A DNA stretch of 64,000 nt from Sipunculus nudus (GCA_026874595.1 CM049322.1:43402840-43466839), one strand, 5' to 3'. Counted from the first letter of the stretch, positions 21,320 to 34,101 are shown. Translations and numbers: made by a program. Notes: generated by a model from the letters alone, not told the origin.

Positions 21320-23752
21320 CTATTCCTGTCCCCGAGAATTTTCATAAATACCCCGTCGTGCACCACCACTAAGAATATCGTATGATGTTAAAATATTTAT
21401 GTACGTAAAACGTCGGCACGCTGACCCTAGGGGCAGCGCTACAGGCTAATACGTCACTGCCAGACAAAATGGAAAATAATACGAAGGCAAATTATGGACA
21501 GATTTAGTGCCTGGACTCTGCGTTGACAAGTGACAAATGACGCAAATATCGGATGTCACGAGTCAAGCAATGAATCCCGTCGGAGGAGTCGCCTACGGCA
21601 TGTCTTCTTCTGAGCTGACAAATTCGCTGACCTATTAAAGTTCAAAATACGGGTCAAAACAATACATTTTGCCGGACCTGATGTAAAACATATGCAAATG
21701 GGTGGTTGTTTGTTGTTTTAGGCAACCGTATTGTGTCCCTGGAGGATAGTTTTGTTTTAATAAATGTTTTCCACCTAGGATGACTGATTATGTGTGAAAC
21801 AAGGACTGTAGCAATTACTCGCTGATAATTGTTTTAATTACAACATTGTTTCAGATTTCAATCTTGACTCTCATATATTTCTTGTTTCCATATAAGCAGA
21901 TAGTTGCTTAAATGTGAAATTCTCTAGTGTGTTGAGCTGTGTTTTTGCTGGCATATTGTACATATTAAATGACCTTTTGAGCTAACGCTTCCTCTACAGA
22001 CCAGCATTTTATTTTATTTTTTCTCTTAGGTGTCGATAGGGATAAAATTGAAGTACCAGTGGAAAGGTCATTCGCCTTGTTATTTTACCTTTGTCATGTA
22101 ATTGTATTTTTTTATTTCCATATTCCTGTGTCTTCTCTTATTTGTATATCATTAAGCCAAAATTTAATTTCCATACTATAAGAAAAACCAATGTGGCAAA
22201 AAATATGGAGGGAGTTGAAAAAGAAAATTTTGTTAGCAAAGATTCTTTTTTTTATTGAAAAATTTTCTTTCAACTCATAAGATTTTTGCTACTTCAAAAA
22301 TATCTTATGGCAAGACATTTTTTCTTGGGATAGAGGAAAGGCAATTTTACTTTTGGGGATTAAGTAATTTTATGTGGTAAAAGGTAATATATGTTGTGTT
22401 AAGAACATCAAAATATCTAGATATCTAGAGCATCACCTTAAGCATGCTGCCTATCAATCAATAAAAATATCTTAAGGATTTCTTGTGATCAAAAAAGGTT
22501 ACTTTGGATAAGAATAATCATCTTACAGTGATAATTATATGTAGTAGTCCTTTAGCGAGATAACAAATAAAACTATACTTAAACTATTTCCATGAAATCT
22601 TGCGAAGAGGTGGAGCTATACTATTAAAATCGTCGATCCGGATGAAATTGCGGATCTGGTGATATTGTAAGTTATTGCAGAGATACGCAATCCACCTGGT
22701 GCATTCCTAATTTTTTAATTATCTTCTCAATCACTAATTGTTGTACGCTAAATGAATATATGCATTTGCGGTTATTGAAGGGCACTAATTAAGGTAACGA
22801 CAAGATCACTGATATCTTTGACTGATTTACCCATAAGTTATAAAACATCACAAGACGAAGCGCCGATAAAATGAATTTAGTGATGACCGTTAAGTGAGGA
22901 TTGAGTGAAAAACATTTTCCTGTGACTTAATATATATATGTTCAGACATAGTTGCTAAAAAAATGACTAACCCTAGATTTCTGTCATATTTATAAAATTC
23001 AAGAAAATAAACCCTGACAGTTTTACAAATGTGACTTATTCCTCGATGTTGGGTCCGTCCCCGCAGGGAACCAAAATATATAGCGAGGCTACGACCTCTT
23101 ATTCGGTATATACAACCTGCCATGTATGTTACTGTATAACGGCGTACCTGTCATATTTATATTCGTTTCCTTTCAGACATAGCCCGGGGTCAGGTCACGA
23201 CCTTTGACCATAGACCTTGGTAAAGAGGAAATATAGACTGGTTCTCTGCCCGTTATGGCCTCGTGTTCTCAGCCAATCCCATTAGACTACGCGGCTTCAT
23301 GTAAAAATGCCTTGAATTACATCTATAAAAATCCTGAATCCAGGGACCTTTTTTATTAACAACTGTACCACTATTTTTTGGTATGAAACCTTTCCTTTGT
23401 GGGTACAATATTTACAGAAAAATAAGACAAGAAAAATAGGCCCCTTGGTATGCCCTTTCCTTTAATTTAAGATTTAATTTAAGAACATACTGAAGCCAAA
23501 AGGATCCCGTGATTGGCGCAGACAAGCATTTGTCTGCCAAGCATGTGGACTTACCACATAATTAAAACATCTTGTTCGACACAACACTGTTCATTTTCTC
23601 TAGGGCTATGTCATAAATAAATAGAAATAAAGTATGTGGAGGTTGTTAATGCTAAATGTAATTACAGTCCACACACAACTAAAATCTCTCTCTCTCCAAC
23701 TAACCTATGTTTGTCTTTGTTTTCATTTAGAAAGTTTATTGGAGATTAATTT
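21320..23752. other. Gene-free stretch with a foldback at 22212-22315
   Basis: Mostly AT-rich. Inverted repeats at 22212-22231 / 22258-22276 (GAGTTGAAAAAGAAAATTTT) and, adjacent, CATAAGATTTTTG / CAAAAATATCTTATG form two hairpins. 23130-23300 is more complex DNA. No gene recognised. Confidence 0.5.
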
Positions 23753-24215
23753 TTTATAAAGGAAACCTGAGGGATGAACTAATGTAAAACATGTTTTATA
23801 AAGGAAACCTGAGGATAGGATGAACTAATATAACACATGTTTTATAATGGAAACCTGAGGGATGAACTAATGTAAAACATGTTTTATAAAGGAAACCTGA
23901 GGGATGAACTAATGTAAAACATGTTTTATAAAGGAAACCTGAGGGATGAACTAATGTAAAACATGTTTTATAAAGGAAACCTGAGGGATGAACTTATGTA
24001 AAACATGTTTTATAAAGGAAACCTGAGGGATGAACTTATGTAAAACATGTTTTATAAAGGTTACCTGAGGGATGAACTAATGTAAAACATGTTTTATAAA
24101 GGAAACCTGAGGGATGAACTAATGTAAAACATGTTTTATAAAGGAAACCTGAGGGATGAACTAATGTAAAACATGTTTTATAAAGGAAACCTGAGGGATG
24201 AACTAATGTAAAACA
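23753..24215. repeat. 42-bp satellite array, about 11 copies
   Basis: Head-to-tail units of about 42 bp that contain GGAAACCTGAGGGATGAACT and the palindrome AAACATGTTT. Copies are almost identical, with one longer variant near 23810-23830 and a few substitutions. Because 42 is divisible by three, a false open frame of 14-residue repeats appears on the minus strand. There are no unique spacers, so it is not CRISPR-like. Confidence 0.95.
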
Positions 24216-24435
24216 ATGGAACAAAAGACAAAACGTTTAGAATACTTAAGAATTAAATTACATAAAAATGTAACAAAAGGTTGATACAGGTTGGAACAGA
24301 GTATAACCTTGTATATTGACCTATTTTTAGCAATGCTTTTTAAAGGTACCCATTCTCTCACTAGGTATATAAGGTGTACAAAAAAAAGTGAACAATGTTC
24401 TCTCCGGGGAATACAATTGTATCTGCCAGGATTTC

Positions 24436-24545
24436 GTATCAAATTATGCACAGTGGAAAATAGGTTACACCGGGCGCGATCAGTTGCGCGAAACATGGAC
24501 ATCCCGTCCTGCTCTAATATTATAAATTAAGATGTCTACCAGCAG
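24436..24545 (+). repeat. Interspersed ~105-bp repeat, copy 1
   Basis: TTATGCACAGTGGAAAATAG, then TACACCGGGCGCGATCAGT and GCGCGAAA, then AAGATGTCTACC. The same order appears at 31.28 kb. Class unknown. Confidence 0.6.
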
Positions 24546-25015
24546 TAAGAGGATGTATTTGTTTTGTAATTATTGACAAATACATCTTTACATATGAAAC
24601 GTACTTGACATATTCTTTCAAAACAAGTACTTGAAATGTACATGACAATTTTCAAGTATATGTGTAGCAAGCATAATTACTATGTCTCGTTTAAAGCAGC
24701 AAGTACCAAAATACCAGTAGACCAAATATTTAAATGATTATTCAATAACATTTAATAAATTTAAATATGCATTTGACAACAAGTAACGTATGTCTTTAAA
24801 AGGTTCAAAGAACAAGTATGGAGCAAATGGTAAACAATTGAAATAAAATATATGATAGGTACGTGACAACAAGTAATGTAATTCTTTAAAAATATCGTGT
24901 ACATGTGCAGGACAAAAACTAAAATATTTCTTTAAATTATAATTTTTTAGTTGACAACAAGCAACGTACTTCGTTATAAATGCTGTGTACGAGCACTGGA
25001 CACATCCGAACATTT

Positions 25016-27005
25016 TCATTCAATACATAATATATATATCTGTATATATGCATGATCCAGAGCGAGACTGGTATTTATGACTGGATATCTGTATCAAACA
25101 CATAGATCCTCTCTAAGCCGAACAATGCAGGTAAATTTATGCATACTGACGCGAGGACATGAGTATTAAGCACAGACAGGAAGACAGATGAGTTTGGAAA
25201 AAATCTTCCTATTGCACCGTTTAGTGAATAACTTAAGCGAAAAGAGTGTGTAAAAAATAATTAACGACATATTGATCACGTTCTTCCATGTTCGTCCAAT
25301 GATGAATTAGTTAATGTTGCCAGAGCAAATAATAATACCATGTATAGAGTATTTAAAAAAAAGGGTTGAACAGACTGTTGAATGTCTATAAGAAGGAAAT
25401 TCCTGGTTGTTGCCCAACACGCATCAATCAACGAAAGACCATAACTAATTACCGGGACCGAATTCTATTAAGACGGCTTGCATGACATTTCGAGATAGCT
25501 ACTCAGCGTACGACGTCTTTTTTTTGCACCCCATTCCAGCGCGGCTCAAGACCTTAATGTAATTACGGGCCTAACTAGAACCGGCCGTATGAGGGTTATA
25601 AATAGCGCCCCGTGGCTGGTTTGTTACAGATAGTATAACCACAACAAGGTTGAGCCCCTTAGTTTAATTCATTTTGAAATGTCTGAATAAAAGCACTGGA
25701 TTTTCACTATAAGATTGACAACAGGATCAGCTGGAATGTGCTCCTTTTGGATGGGGTAGTAAAAATTTATACAAGGCCAGATGGTTATGAGGCGAATATG
25801 TGATTACATGGGGATAAATATGGACATTTGGGAAGGACGAGGGCTGGTCATTTATGAATATGTGACACTAATTGTGGTAATTTAAGAAGATTCATTAATG
25901 AGAGCCAGACATTAGTTTATATTGGAGGCAGGAGTAATTACGCCCCAGAAATATGGGTACAATGCCTATTAACATGTCAACCATGCGACTGCTAGCATTA
26001 ATAACTAGCATCATTCAATACATAATATATATATCTGTATATATGCATGATCCAGAGCGAGACTGGTATTTATGACTGGATATCTGTATCAAACACATAG
26101 ATCCTCTCTAAGCCGAACAATGCAGGTAAATTTATGCATACTGACGCGAGGACATGAGTATTAAGCACAGACAGGAAGACAGATGAGTTTGGAAAAAATC
26201 TTCCTATTGCACCATTTAGTGAATAACTTAAGCGAAAAGAGTGTGTAAAAAATGATTAACGACATATTGATCACGTTCTTCCATGTTCGTCCAATGATGA
26301 ATTAGTTAATGTTGCCAGAGCAAATAATAATACCATGTATAGAGTATTTAAAAAAAAGGGTTGAACAGACTGTTGAATGTCTATAAGAAGGAAATTCCTG
26401 GTTGTTGCCCAACACGCATCAATCAACGAAAGACCATAACTAATTACCGGGACCGAATTCTATTAAGACGGCTTGCATGACATTTCGAGATAGCTACTCA
26501 GCGTACGACGTCTTTTTTTTGCACCCCATTCCAGCGCGGCTCAAGACCTTAATGTAATTACGGGCCTAACTAGAACCGGCCGTATGAGGGTTATAAATAG
26601 CGCCCCGTGGCTGGTTTGTTACAGATAGTATAACCACAACAAGGTTGAGCCCCTTAGTTTAATTCATTTGGAAATGTCTGAATAAAAGCACTGGATTTTC
26701 ACTATAAGATTGACAACAGGATCAGCTGGAATGTGCTCCTTTTGGATGGGGTAGTAAAAATTTATACAAGGCCAGATGGTTATGAGGCGAATATGTGATT
26801 ACATGGGGATAAATATGGACATTTGGGAAGGACGAGGGCTGGTCATTTATGAATATGTGACACTAATTGTGGTAATTTAAGAAGATTCATTAATGAGAGC
26901 CAGACATTAGTTTATATTGGAGGCAGGAGTAATTACGCCCCAGAAATATGGGTACAATGCCTATTAACATGTCAACCATGCGACTGCTAGCATTAATAAC
27001 TAGCA
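25016..27005 (+). repeat. 995-bp tandem duplication, two near-identical copies
   Basis: Copy 1 is 25016-26010 and copy 2 is 26011-27005, with a constant offset of 995. By eye I found three single-base differences (CACCG/ATTTAG, AAAATA/GATTAA, CATTT/GGAAAT). The unit is complex, not simple sequence, and has no long open frame. Each copy has a TATA-box motif. It is either a very recent duplication or two haplotypes joined in assembly. Confidence 0.95.
25597..25604 (+). promoter_or_regulatory. TATA-box-like motif in the duplicated unit (copy 1)
   Basis: TATAAATA followed by a GC-rich GCGCCCCGTGG and GTTACAG about 30 bases on, the arrangement of a TATA-type core promoter. The second copy is at 26592-26599. 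No transcript is known, so this is a candidate only. Confidence 0.25.
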
Positions 27006-28345
27006 TCGTTCCTAAGTCAGTATATTTTCTTAAATATTTCTCTTTTTCGCTCTTCGGAACAATTTTTCCTGAATGTTGATGATATGTACTGATTTTGCAA
27101 TATTCCCAGCCATACTAATTGAAATTTACGTCGAAACAGTAAGAGTAAAAGAACCATATATCTATTCTAATTAGACGTGAAACAGCATTGCACTTCACTG
27201 CACGCTCCTGTTATCACAGTTATATAGCTGCACTCAGCTACCAGTGTTAACATTAGAGTATAACTGAAGCAGAGTCCCAAAAGAAACCATATGAATATGT
27301 AAATATACATTCCATATCCATGGTGACCGCCCTAACTAAACTGTCAATCACATGGAAACATAATTGAATGTGGTCAGATATCAGACAGATACGCAGACCG
27401 ATTTCTGAAACTGATCAGTCATACAGGATTACTTCTCGCACATGATGAGCGTAGTTCGAAAGTGCACAAAGATGGTTGGTTATATCAAAATGACAAATTA
27501 AATCATGTTCACTGAGATTTTCAACAGAGATTTTGACAATGCATGCTGTGCCACTTCGATATTTCGGCAGACCATTTATGTTAGGATTGGCAAAATGCTG
27601 CTATTTTTTCGATAAGTAATATGCACATTTTCAGTCTATACTTAATGCAGTATAACTTCGATTTCTCGCCTCATTCAGGAAATGACTGTTGGTACATTAG
27701 GCTGGCGAGTGATTAGGAATGATAGAAGAAATATATCTTTGGAAAAAGGTTTGACATAAATTGATGTTGGTAAGCTTGAATGTACCATTGCAAACTTAAA
27801 AGCTAAGGATTAATTAGGTGTATTATTATTCCCCTACTCATTACTGAAGATTAGCTGCTAAATAAAGGTGTTCCGTGAAAAAAAATTCGGCGGCATTCCT
27901 CGGAGCAATTTGCTTGTGTAGCCTAACTGAATTGTTACACAAGACGTTTCACGGAGAAGGGAAACTGTTCCAAGAAAAAAATAAATAACAGCAGCCATTT
28001 TGTAGAACATGTTGTTTGTGTAGCCTTACTGTTGATCGTTACCGTCTGAGTGATGCTTTCACACTGTGGGCGATAAAGGGTTAATATAGCGGGCGGCCTT
28101 GGTGATGAACTTAGATGGAAATAAATACAAATACAGCAGATACCCGGGGAAACCAAAACGCCATACAAATCATTCTACGTGGAATGTATCGAAAAAGAGG
28201 TCAGGGCCTCGCTATCAATTTCGGGACGCGTTGGGGTTGTTTCAACGGAAGATGTATGGTCAGATTCTTATCCAGCTCTGGTATGTTTTATCAGGGAAAG
28301 TAATATATATTGAATTTGTTTTCCTTGGCCTTTTCATTTTAATTT
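27006..28345. other. Gene-free stretch
   Basis: Unique AT-rich DNA. 27990-28260 is more complex (CATTTTGTAGAACATGTTG, GGGTTAATATAGCGGGCGG) and carries overlapping short open frames in several frames, without a recognisable family or splice structure. Confidence 0.4.
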
Positions 28346-28642
28346 CCCCTAAGGCCAAAAAAAGTATGGTTCTCAGGCTTTTTTTCAGAAATCAGTTCGG
28401 GTGAGTTTTTTACTACCTTTTTTTATGTTTCGATAAAAAATGTTATATGATCAGAGAAAAGCATGATAATAACATATTTTTTTTCTAAACAGGTAAAAGC
28501 ATTACAAAACGAAGTTAAACTTGTCAAAATTGCATTATTTTATTATCATGAAAGATGAAATTTAAAATAAAAGTTTTTTAATGAGTGGGTTAAAATTGAC
28601 TCGGGTGCCTGAGAACCATATCTTTTATTTTTTTTTTGCCTA
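28346..28642. mobile_element. Foldback element with TATGGTTCTCAGGC ends
   Basis: TATGGTTCTCAGGC at 28365-28378 and its exact reverse complement at 28607-28620, flanked by imperfect GGCAAAAAAA-type outer arms. About 230 bp of AT-rich filler lies between. Consistent with a MITE; no target duplication established. Confidence 0.6.
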
Positions 28643-29750
28643 ATGTAATTATCAAAGAAAATTATATTTTGTTATAGTATGTGTAATTTTCTCTTTCAGT
28701 ATCATGCAAAGTTAAGTGATCACTGCCAAGGAACATTAAAGATGTTAAATATGAAAACGGAAAACACTGAAATTTGAATATTATGGTGTTTTGGTATAAA
28801 AATAGGCCTGTAAAATTAGAAAATAGAAACAAAAAACTTATTAGCTACCTCAGATTTAGGTAAGTATGAACATCAGCAATAGATAGTGGAAAATCAGCAA
28901 AGGAAAATCAATGGAATAGATCTTCACATCAATATGTAATATTTTTTTAACTTGTTATACTCTTTTAAGGATGATAGCTTAGAAATATTTTATGTGGTAG
29001 CGTCTGAATACCTTCTGTAGATCCCTTAAGTTCACATTAATGTGAGATATTTAGCTATGAAACCTCGGAAATCATTAAATAATGAGTTATTTTCTTGTTC
29101 AAAATGCAATTTGTTCAAAATAAATGATTAGTTATTCCGTTGCTTTCTTTTAATTGAAGAGGAAGCAGATTATTGTATAATTAATGAAAATTGTGATGAT
29201 TTAGTAAAAATTACAGCATACATGTCATACAACACTAATTACCCTGTAATCAGTCACCCCAAAGGTAAATGGGTTGTGAAACTTTGGTTTAATTATATCC
29301 TATTCAAGTCTACTTTATATCATTTACATGTAAAAGTCCCTTTTTTTAATTCGATGAATTCCATTTAAAACATAGCTTTCAGTGTTGATTTGTGGGAAAA
29401 CCTGAATTAATCAGCTAATTTCAGATAATGTATTGGCTTATATGATTGATCGCCATGTCATTATTAACAAGACACCAATCTATCAATAAACTCTTATCGT
29501 GATTTGATTTTGATTATTTTCTGTGATTTTGAATTAATTTAACCCAGATTGTCACACAAAATATGATTAATACCCTGTTACCTATATTATTTAATGACAT
29601 TTAACAATTACGCCATGCCAGTTAAACTTTTTTTTAAACCATTAATTATATATGCTACAGAAATTCTAAGAAGCAAGAAGTTAACATAAAGGAGACGTAT
29701 GAGAAAAATGTTTAGTCACTTAAATAAATGTGATGTCTTTGAGCATATTT
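28643..29750. other. AT-rich stretch without recognised features
   Basis: Very AT-rich; only short open frames. Nothing supported. Confidence 0.5.
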
Positions 29751-29769
29751 TTTTGTATACCCCCAGACA

Positions 29770-30065
29770 CATTCACTTGCAAATGCAAATGCGCCAGCGA
29801 GTGTGTTTGTTCATAACAGCTCACGCCATCAAAATGCAGTCTCATGAAATTTATAGGGCATTTCGGGAATAGGCGAATGAGGATTTTAGTGCGGATCCGG
29901 TATATGATCCGGATTTAGGAAAGTCATAAAGGAATATACACAATTGTAGAGTCACTTATGCACAATTGAACCTTGGATTATGAACTAAATAAGTAAACGC
30001 AAACACGTGTAGGGGAGCATCCCATATAAGGGTCCCCACATGAAGGAGGCTTATGTTCCTTAGAA
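29770..30065 (+). repeat. Interspersed repeat (TATGATCCGGATT family), copy 1
   Basis: GGTATATGATCCGGATTTAGGAAAGTCAT, then AGTCACTTATGCA..TTGAACC, then a CACATGAAGGAGG end. The same order is seen at 47.17-47.45 kb (GGCATATGATCCGGATTCAG, AGTCACATATGCATGAATGAACC, CACATGGCGGAG). It belongs with the AGGAGGTTATG elements at 44.86 and 54.2 kb. Confidence 0.6.
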
Positions 30066-30160
30066 TGTTTTGTAAAACTGTATATCCACAAATTATAAAA
30101 CAATAAGCCATAATTTGCTTATTGACTGAATCGAACAGACAGTAAATATACAATTTTAAA

Positions 30161-30365
30161 CTGGCTTCTGTGGCTCTGGGGTAAAGCACAGGACTCAAAA
30201 CTGGGGTCTTGTGAGTTCAAATCACAGATGAGGTGGCGAGAATCACCCAGGGTGAGCGCTCTGCAGGCTTAATGGGAAGGCTGTACCCCACAGTTGGGTA
30301 TCACTCACTAACAAGTACGTCGGTTTTTTTTGTTTTTTTGTTTTTTTTTTTTTTTGGGGGGGGGG
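30161..30365 (+). mobile_element. tRNA-derived SINE, copy 2
   Basis: A-box-like TGGCTCTGGGG at 30171-30181, B-box-like GAGTTCAAATC at 30213-30223, then the core shared with copy 1 (CAGGGTGAGCGCTCTGCAGG, TTAATGGGAAGGC). It ends in a T/G-rich run with poly-T and poly-G at 30325-30365. Confidence 0.8.
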
Positions 30366-31260
30366 CTCGGTGTTATAACCCAGCAATATACATAATTAGA
30401 TTAAAATTTAGATAAGAGGGAATGAAAAAGAAATATGATGAAATCTCGACATTGAGCTGGTTGTCTTAAAAATATAATATCCGAATTATTTCAAACCTCA
30501 AGCATATAAAACTTGGAACACAGAAGGATTAATAAAACATGTCAGTCTTATCTAATGATTACTTTTATCCTTATAGATAGAGATAAACAGTGACATCAAC
30601 AGGTGATATTTCTATCATTTAAAATTCATTGAAATTATTTGAAGCAAGTAACTGACAAAAAAAAGAAATATGAGACAATATTTGGTCACAAATAAATATA
30701 ATATTTTTTAACGTTTCCTTATTTTGGCCAAACACACTTTGAAAAACACACACGTGTATTCATCTATGAACTGCTATGGGTGCTATTAATGGATCATGCA
30801 CGAAGGACATGGATTTTATGTAAATTTTAATCCACAAATAGCAAAACACTAGGCTATAAACTGCTGATTAACGGCATCTAGTGATGGCCAGAAGATAATA
30901 AATATAAATTTCTACCAAATATTCTCATTAACTCTGATGCAGGCGCCAACAAAAGCATAGTCCTATTCATTCGAAGAACCCTAGCTGCTAATTAAATTTT
31001 ATCTCTGAAAGCCCTGGCGGGGCAATTACCAACTTGAGTACATTTATTTATTTCAGATAAAGTGACAAATAGACAAATAGACAAATTAGACTTAGCTCAA
31101 CATATAGCGCCTATAGCTGCCTGATGCTAGATTTTTACCTAATTATGGGTGCCTTTCTTGTCGGGGAATATTTTTTTGTCAATTAAAACTGTCCATTTTT
31201 TTAACAGTCATATCTGTTTAACATTCGATAGAGTGTCTTTCAAATTTAATATTACATACA
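30366..31260. other. Gene-free stretch
   Basis: AT-rich, no repeat or gene recognised. Confidence 0.4.
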
Positions 31261-31277
31261 AATATTTTGTTTCTTAG

Positions 31278-31390
31278 CCATATCCTTATGATTATGCACA
31301 GTAGAAATAAACCTACACCGGACGCAATCAGTGGCGCGAAAGAAAATATAAACATAGCGCCCTGCATAGAAGTGATAATTCAAGATGTTG
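31278..31390 (+). repeat. Interspersed ~105-bp repeat, copy 2
   Basis: Aligns with the 24.44-kb copy: TTATGCACAGTAGAAATA, CTACACCGGACGCAATCAGT, GGCGCGAAA, AAGATGTTGGC. Roughly 70% identical by eye, same orientation. Confidence 0.6.
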
Positions 31391-33936
31391 GCTAAAAGAA
31401 AAAAGCTAATTAATATGTTATTTATGACGAATAAATTTTCCTTCCTTGACTGCAAGTTCTCACGCAATATCGTTCCTCTGTCATATGCATGGTCTTGTTA
31501 GAGTAAACTGATACACGCAATTTTAATTTATCAACGCACAGGACCAAATTCAAATAGTAAATAAAAAAATGAAACAGAGACACGGAACCTGTAAAAATGA
31601 TCAGGATAATATAAGTGATAAGTGACTTATCTCCTTTAATACCCGTCACTATATTACTAGTACAGAGGTTATATCTTGATTTTATGATAACCACTGGTTA
31701 ATTAAAGCACACCGCTATAGGCTCTCCTTATTTAGCCGACCCTGAAAGCCGTTACATCTTGTAATTGAAGATCGCACTGTAACGCTTGATTACGATGTAA
31801 ACTAGTTTCCTTATTTTTGTCAACGCCGCAAAGCCTACACGTAAAGTGTCACCTGGCATAAACCTGACCAAACATTAGCTGTTTTTAAAGTATATTTTCT
31901 AACCAAATCTCTCATGTGCGAGTAAAATCATCTTGTGACTCCGCATCTGGGTATTTTCCATGAATATCTATTGAATTTCTGACCGCGTGGATACATGTGT
32001 GGCTCGCAACGGTTACTGGACGATAGCCAAATTTCACGTCTGACAGAACATGATACATTCCTGCAGGCGATGGTGTCAGACTTTAATTTAATTCATCACT
32101 GGCGGCCTAATCTTAAGATCATCCGCTGTTTCAAACGATAGCGATATAATAGAATGGATGGCCGTTGTCGTGCATTTTCCTGGTATATATGGCTTGTGTC
32201 ACGACACAAGTTAGCTTACCAGTCCAGCATAAACGCCTACTCTGTCGTGTATTAATAGCTTCTTAAGGCGGAAGTATAAAATATGTTTCAAGAAAGCAGT
32301 CAGAAGACTCCGCATCACATACTTTTTTTAATATAATCCACGGAACACTTTAAGTGGAGGTTGGTTCCGCGCTCATTAAGGTATCAGTTGCAACTGCGGT
32401 CCATTAGACTTCATCCGTGCCTCTGGCTGCGTCTGTCTCAGACATATGACTAAGGATATTCATTTAGCGTAAAGGAGCCCTGCGGATATTTCATCACATC
32501 GGACTATATCAATATATTTTCTTAGAGTACAGATAATCCATTTATATTATGATGCCATGTGGCATGTATTTTATCATGTACAAATGATCTTGATATTTAA
32601 TAAGACAGTCATTTAAATAATTATATATATATAATTAATTATATATATAATTATAAATATATATATATACATATACATATACATGTATATACAAGTATAT
32701 GAACAATTAAAAAAAAAAATCTGATCATTCTTTAATAAAGGGGATCATTCGGAACGCCAATTTTGATATTCTGCATGTGTTCTCTTAAATGTCCCTATTT
32801 ATTTGTATGCACGTATGGTATTTAATTAACTATTCGTGACGTTCTGACTCCTGTCGTAAATATGTTTATATCAGTGGTTAATATGCCACCGAAATATGTT
32901 GACATACTTTAAGCTTATTGCAAGCTTATTTGGCAACGCTCGACATGGGTAAAATCCATTATGCATTAGCAGAAAATAAAAAGTACAGAAGTAATGGGTG
33001 GGCAGAGAAAAATACAATAATTCAGATATAAAACTTCGTTAGAAAGGTAAGCATAAAATATATCGTGAAACGTATGTTGACGGTTAACCACATATCAAGT
33101 CAGTCTGAGGAAATTGTGTTTATTGTGTACAAATGTCACTTTAACAAACCAATTTTTTTGCCTGTAAATGAAGTTGATGTTTAGTTTAGGTTCGTAATTC
33201 AATCCAAAATGCTTCCGAATACACTGATAACAAACTGATATGCTCTAAAATAATTTAATCTTGTACAGGATTCATATCTAAACCCGGATCTATAATATAC
33301 TTTACACGAGTAAATCATATTTAATCGTATATCTTTCAATTTATGGTCTGATAACTTGTTAATGAAACATATACATACCTCTTAATGACTTTTGCTATAT
33401 CACAGGAATCGGAAAATACCAAATAAGCTAAACAAGCTTCCTACTCAAACATTGATAACACTAAATGAGCTGGTGTTTTAGCAAGAAGCTTGATGTTACA
33501 CAAGATGTAGAAACACCGATGTCCAAGTGAGGTGCGTTATAGAGACTGTATTGGCTAAAATCTAATTTGCTGGAACTTGAAATTAGGATAAATGGTCGGA
33601 AAACGTCGTCCGTATCGTGTTTATCAGGATGTAGTTCTGAAATGTTAGAGCGATTTTGCCAGCAAGTAAGCTCATTAGGACTAGAATTTTTTTCCCAAAT
33701 TGCCTAGAAAAGCATTTGAGCAAATTAGAAAGAGAAAAAAAAAAATCCGACGTCGCCATGAATTTTCTTCCCTGAGGCATGCTTGCGCTTAGTCTATTAT
33801 TGTAAACTATCGCGACGTTCTTTCAATTATATTGATAAGGTATTTACATAATAAGTATAATGTACAAACCACCGGTTCTAGGAATAAATTGTCTCTTACC
33901 CTTATAAAGAAAACATTCATATATATATAAATATAT
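31391..33936. other. Gene-free stretch; complex DNA at 31.7-32.5 kb
   Basis: 31690-32560 is less AT-rich and of higher complexity, with many homeodomain-type TTAATTAA/TAATTG words; it could be regulatory, but there is no direct proof. Short (AT)/(TA) runs lie at 32620-32700. No gene recognised. Confidence 0.4.
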
Positions 33937-34053
33937 TGTTACGGGGTGACATAAAAGCGGACCGAACTAGCGAAGCGGTTGGTTCGCCGGACTTGTACGA
34001 AAACCGGGATCGGCCCAGGGGTTTTTCCCCTCATTTATTTTATCTTCGTAGCA
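33937..34053 (+). mobile_element. Solo LTR of the TRIM family, internally deleted
   Basis: Begins TGTTACGGGGTGACATAAAA and ends CTTCGTAGCA, as in the LTRs at 20.4-20.9 kb, but is only 117 bp. The A-box side survives (CTAGCGAAGCGG) while the B-box is lost in a deletion. The flanks are ATAT on both sides, a possible 4-bp target duplication in AT-rich DNA. Confidence 0.75.
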
Positions 34054-34101
34054 ATATATATACATTTGTATGTAAAAGAGATGAAAAATATTGGCTCGAT
34101 T

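Noticed and set aside
23753-24215. Possible CRISPR array
   Set aside because: Repeats are contiguous with no unique spacers, and the genome is a spliced eukaryote.
24036-24224. Minus-strand open frame of 14-residue repeats
   Set aside because: It is only the 42-bp satellite read in one frame; the unit length is divisible by three.
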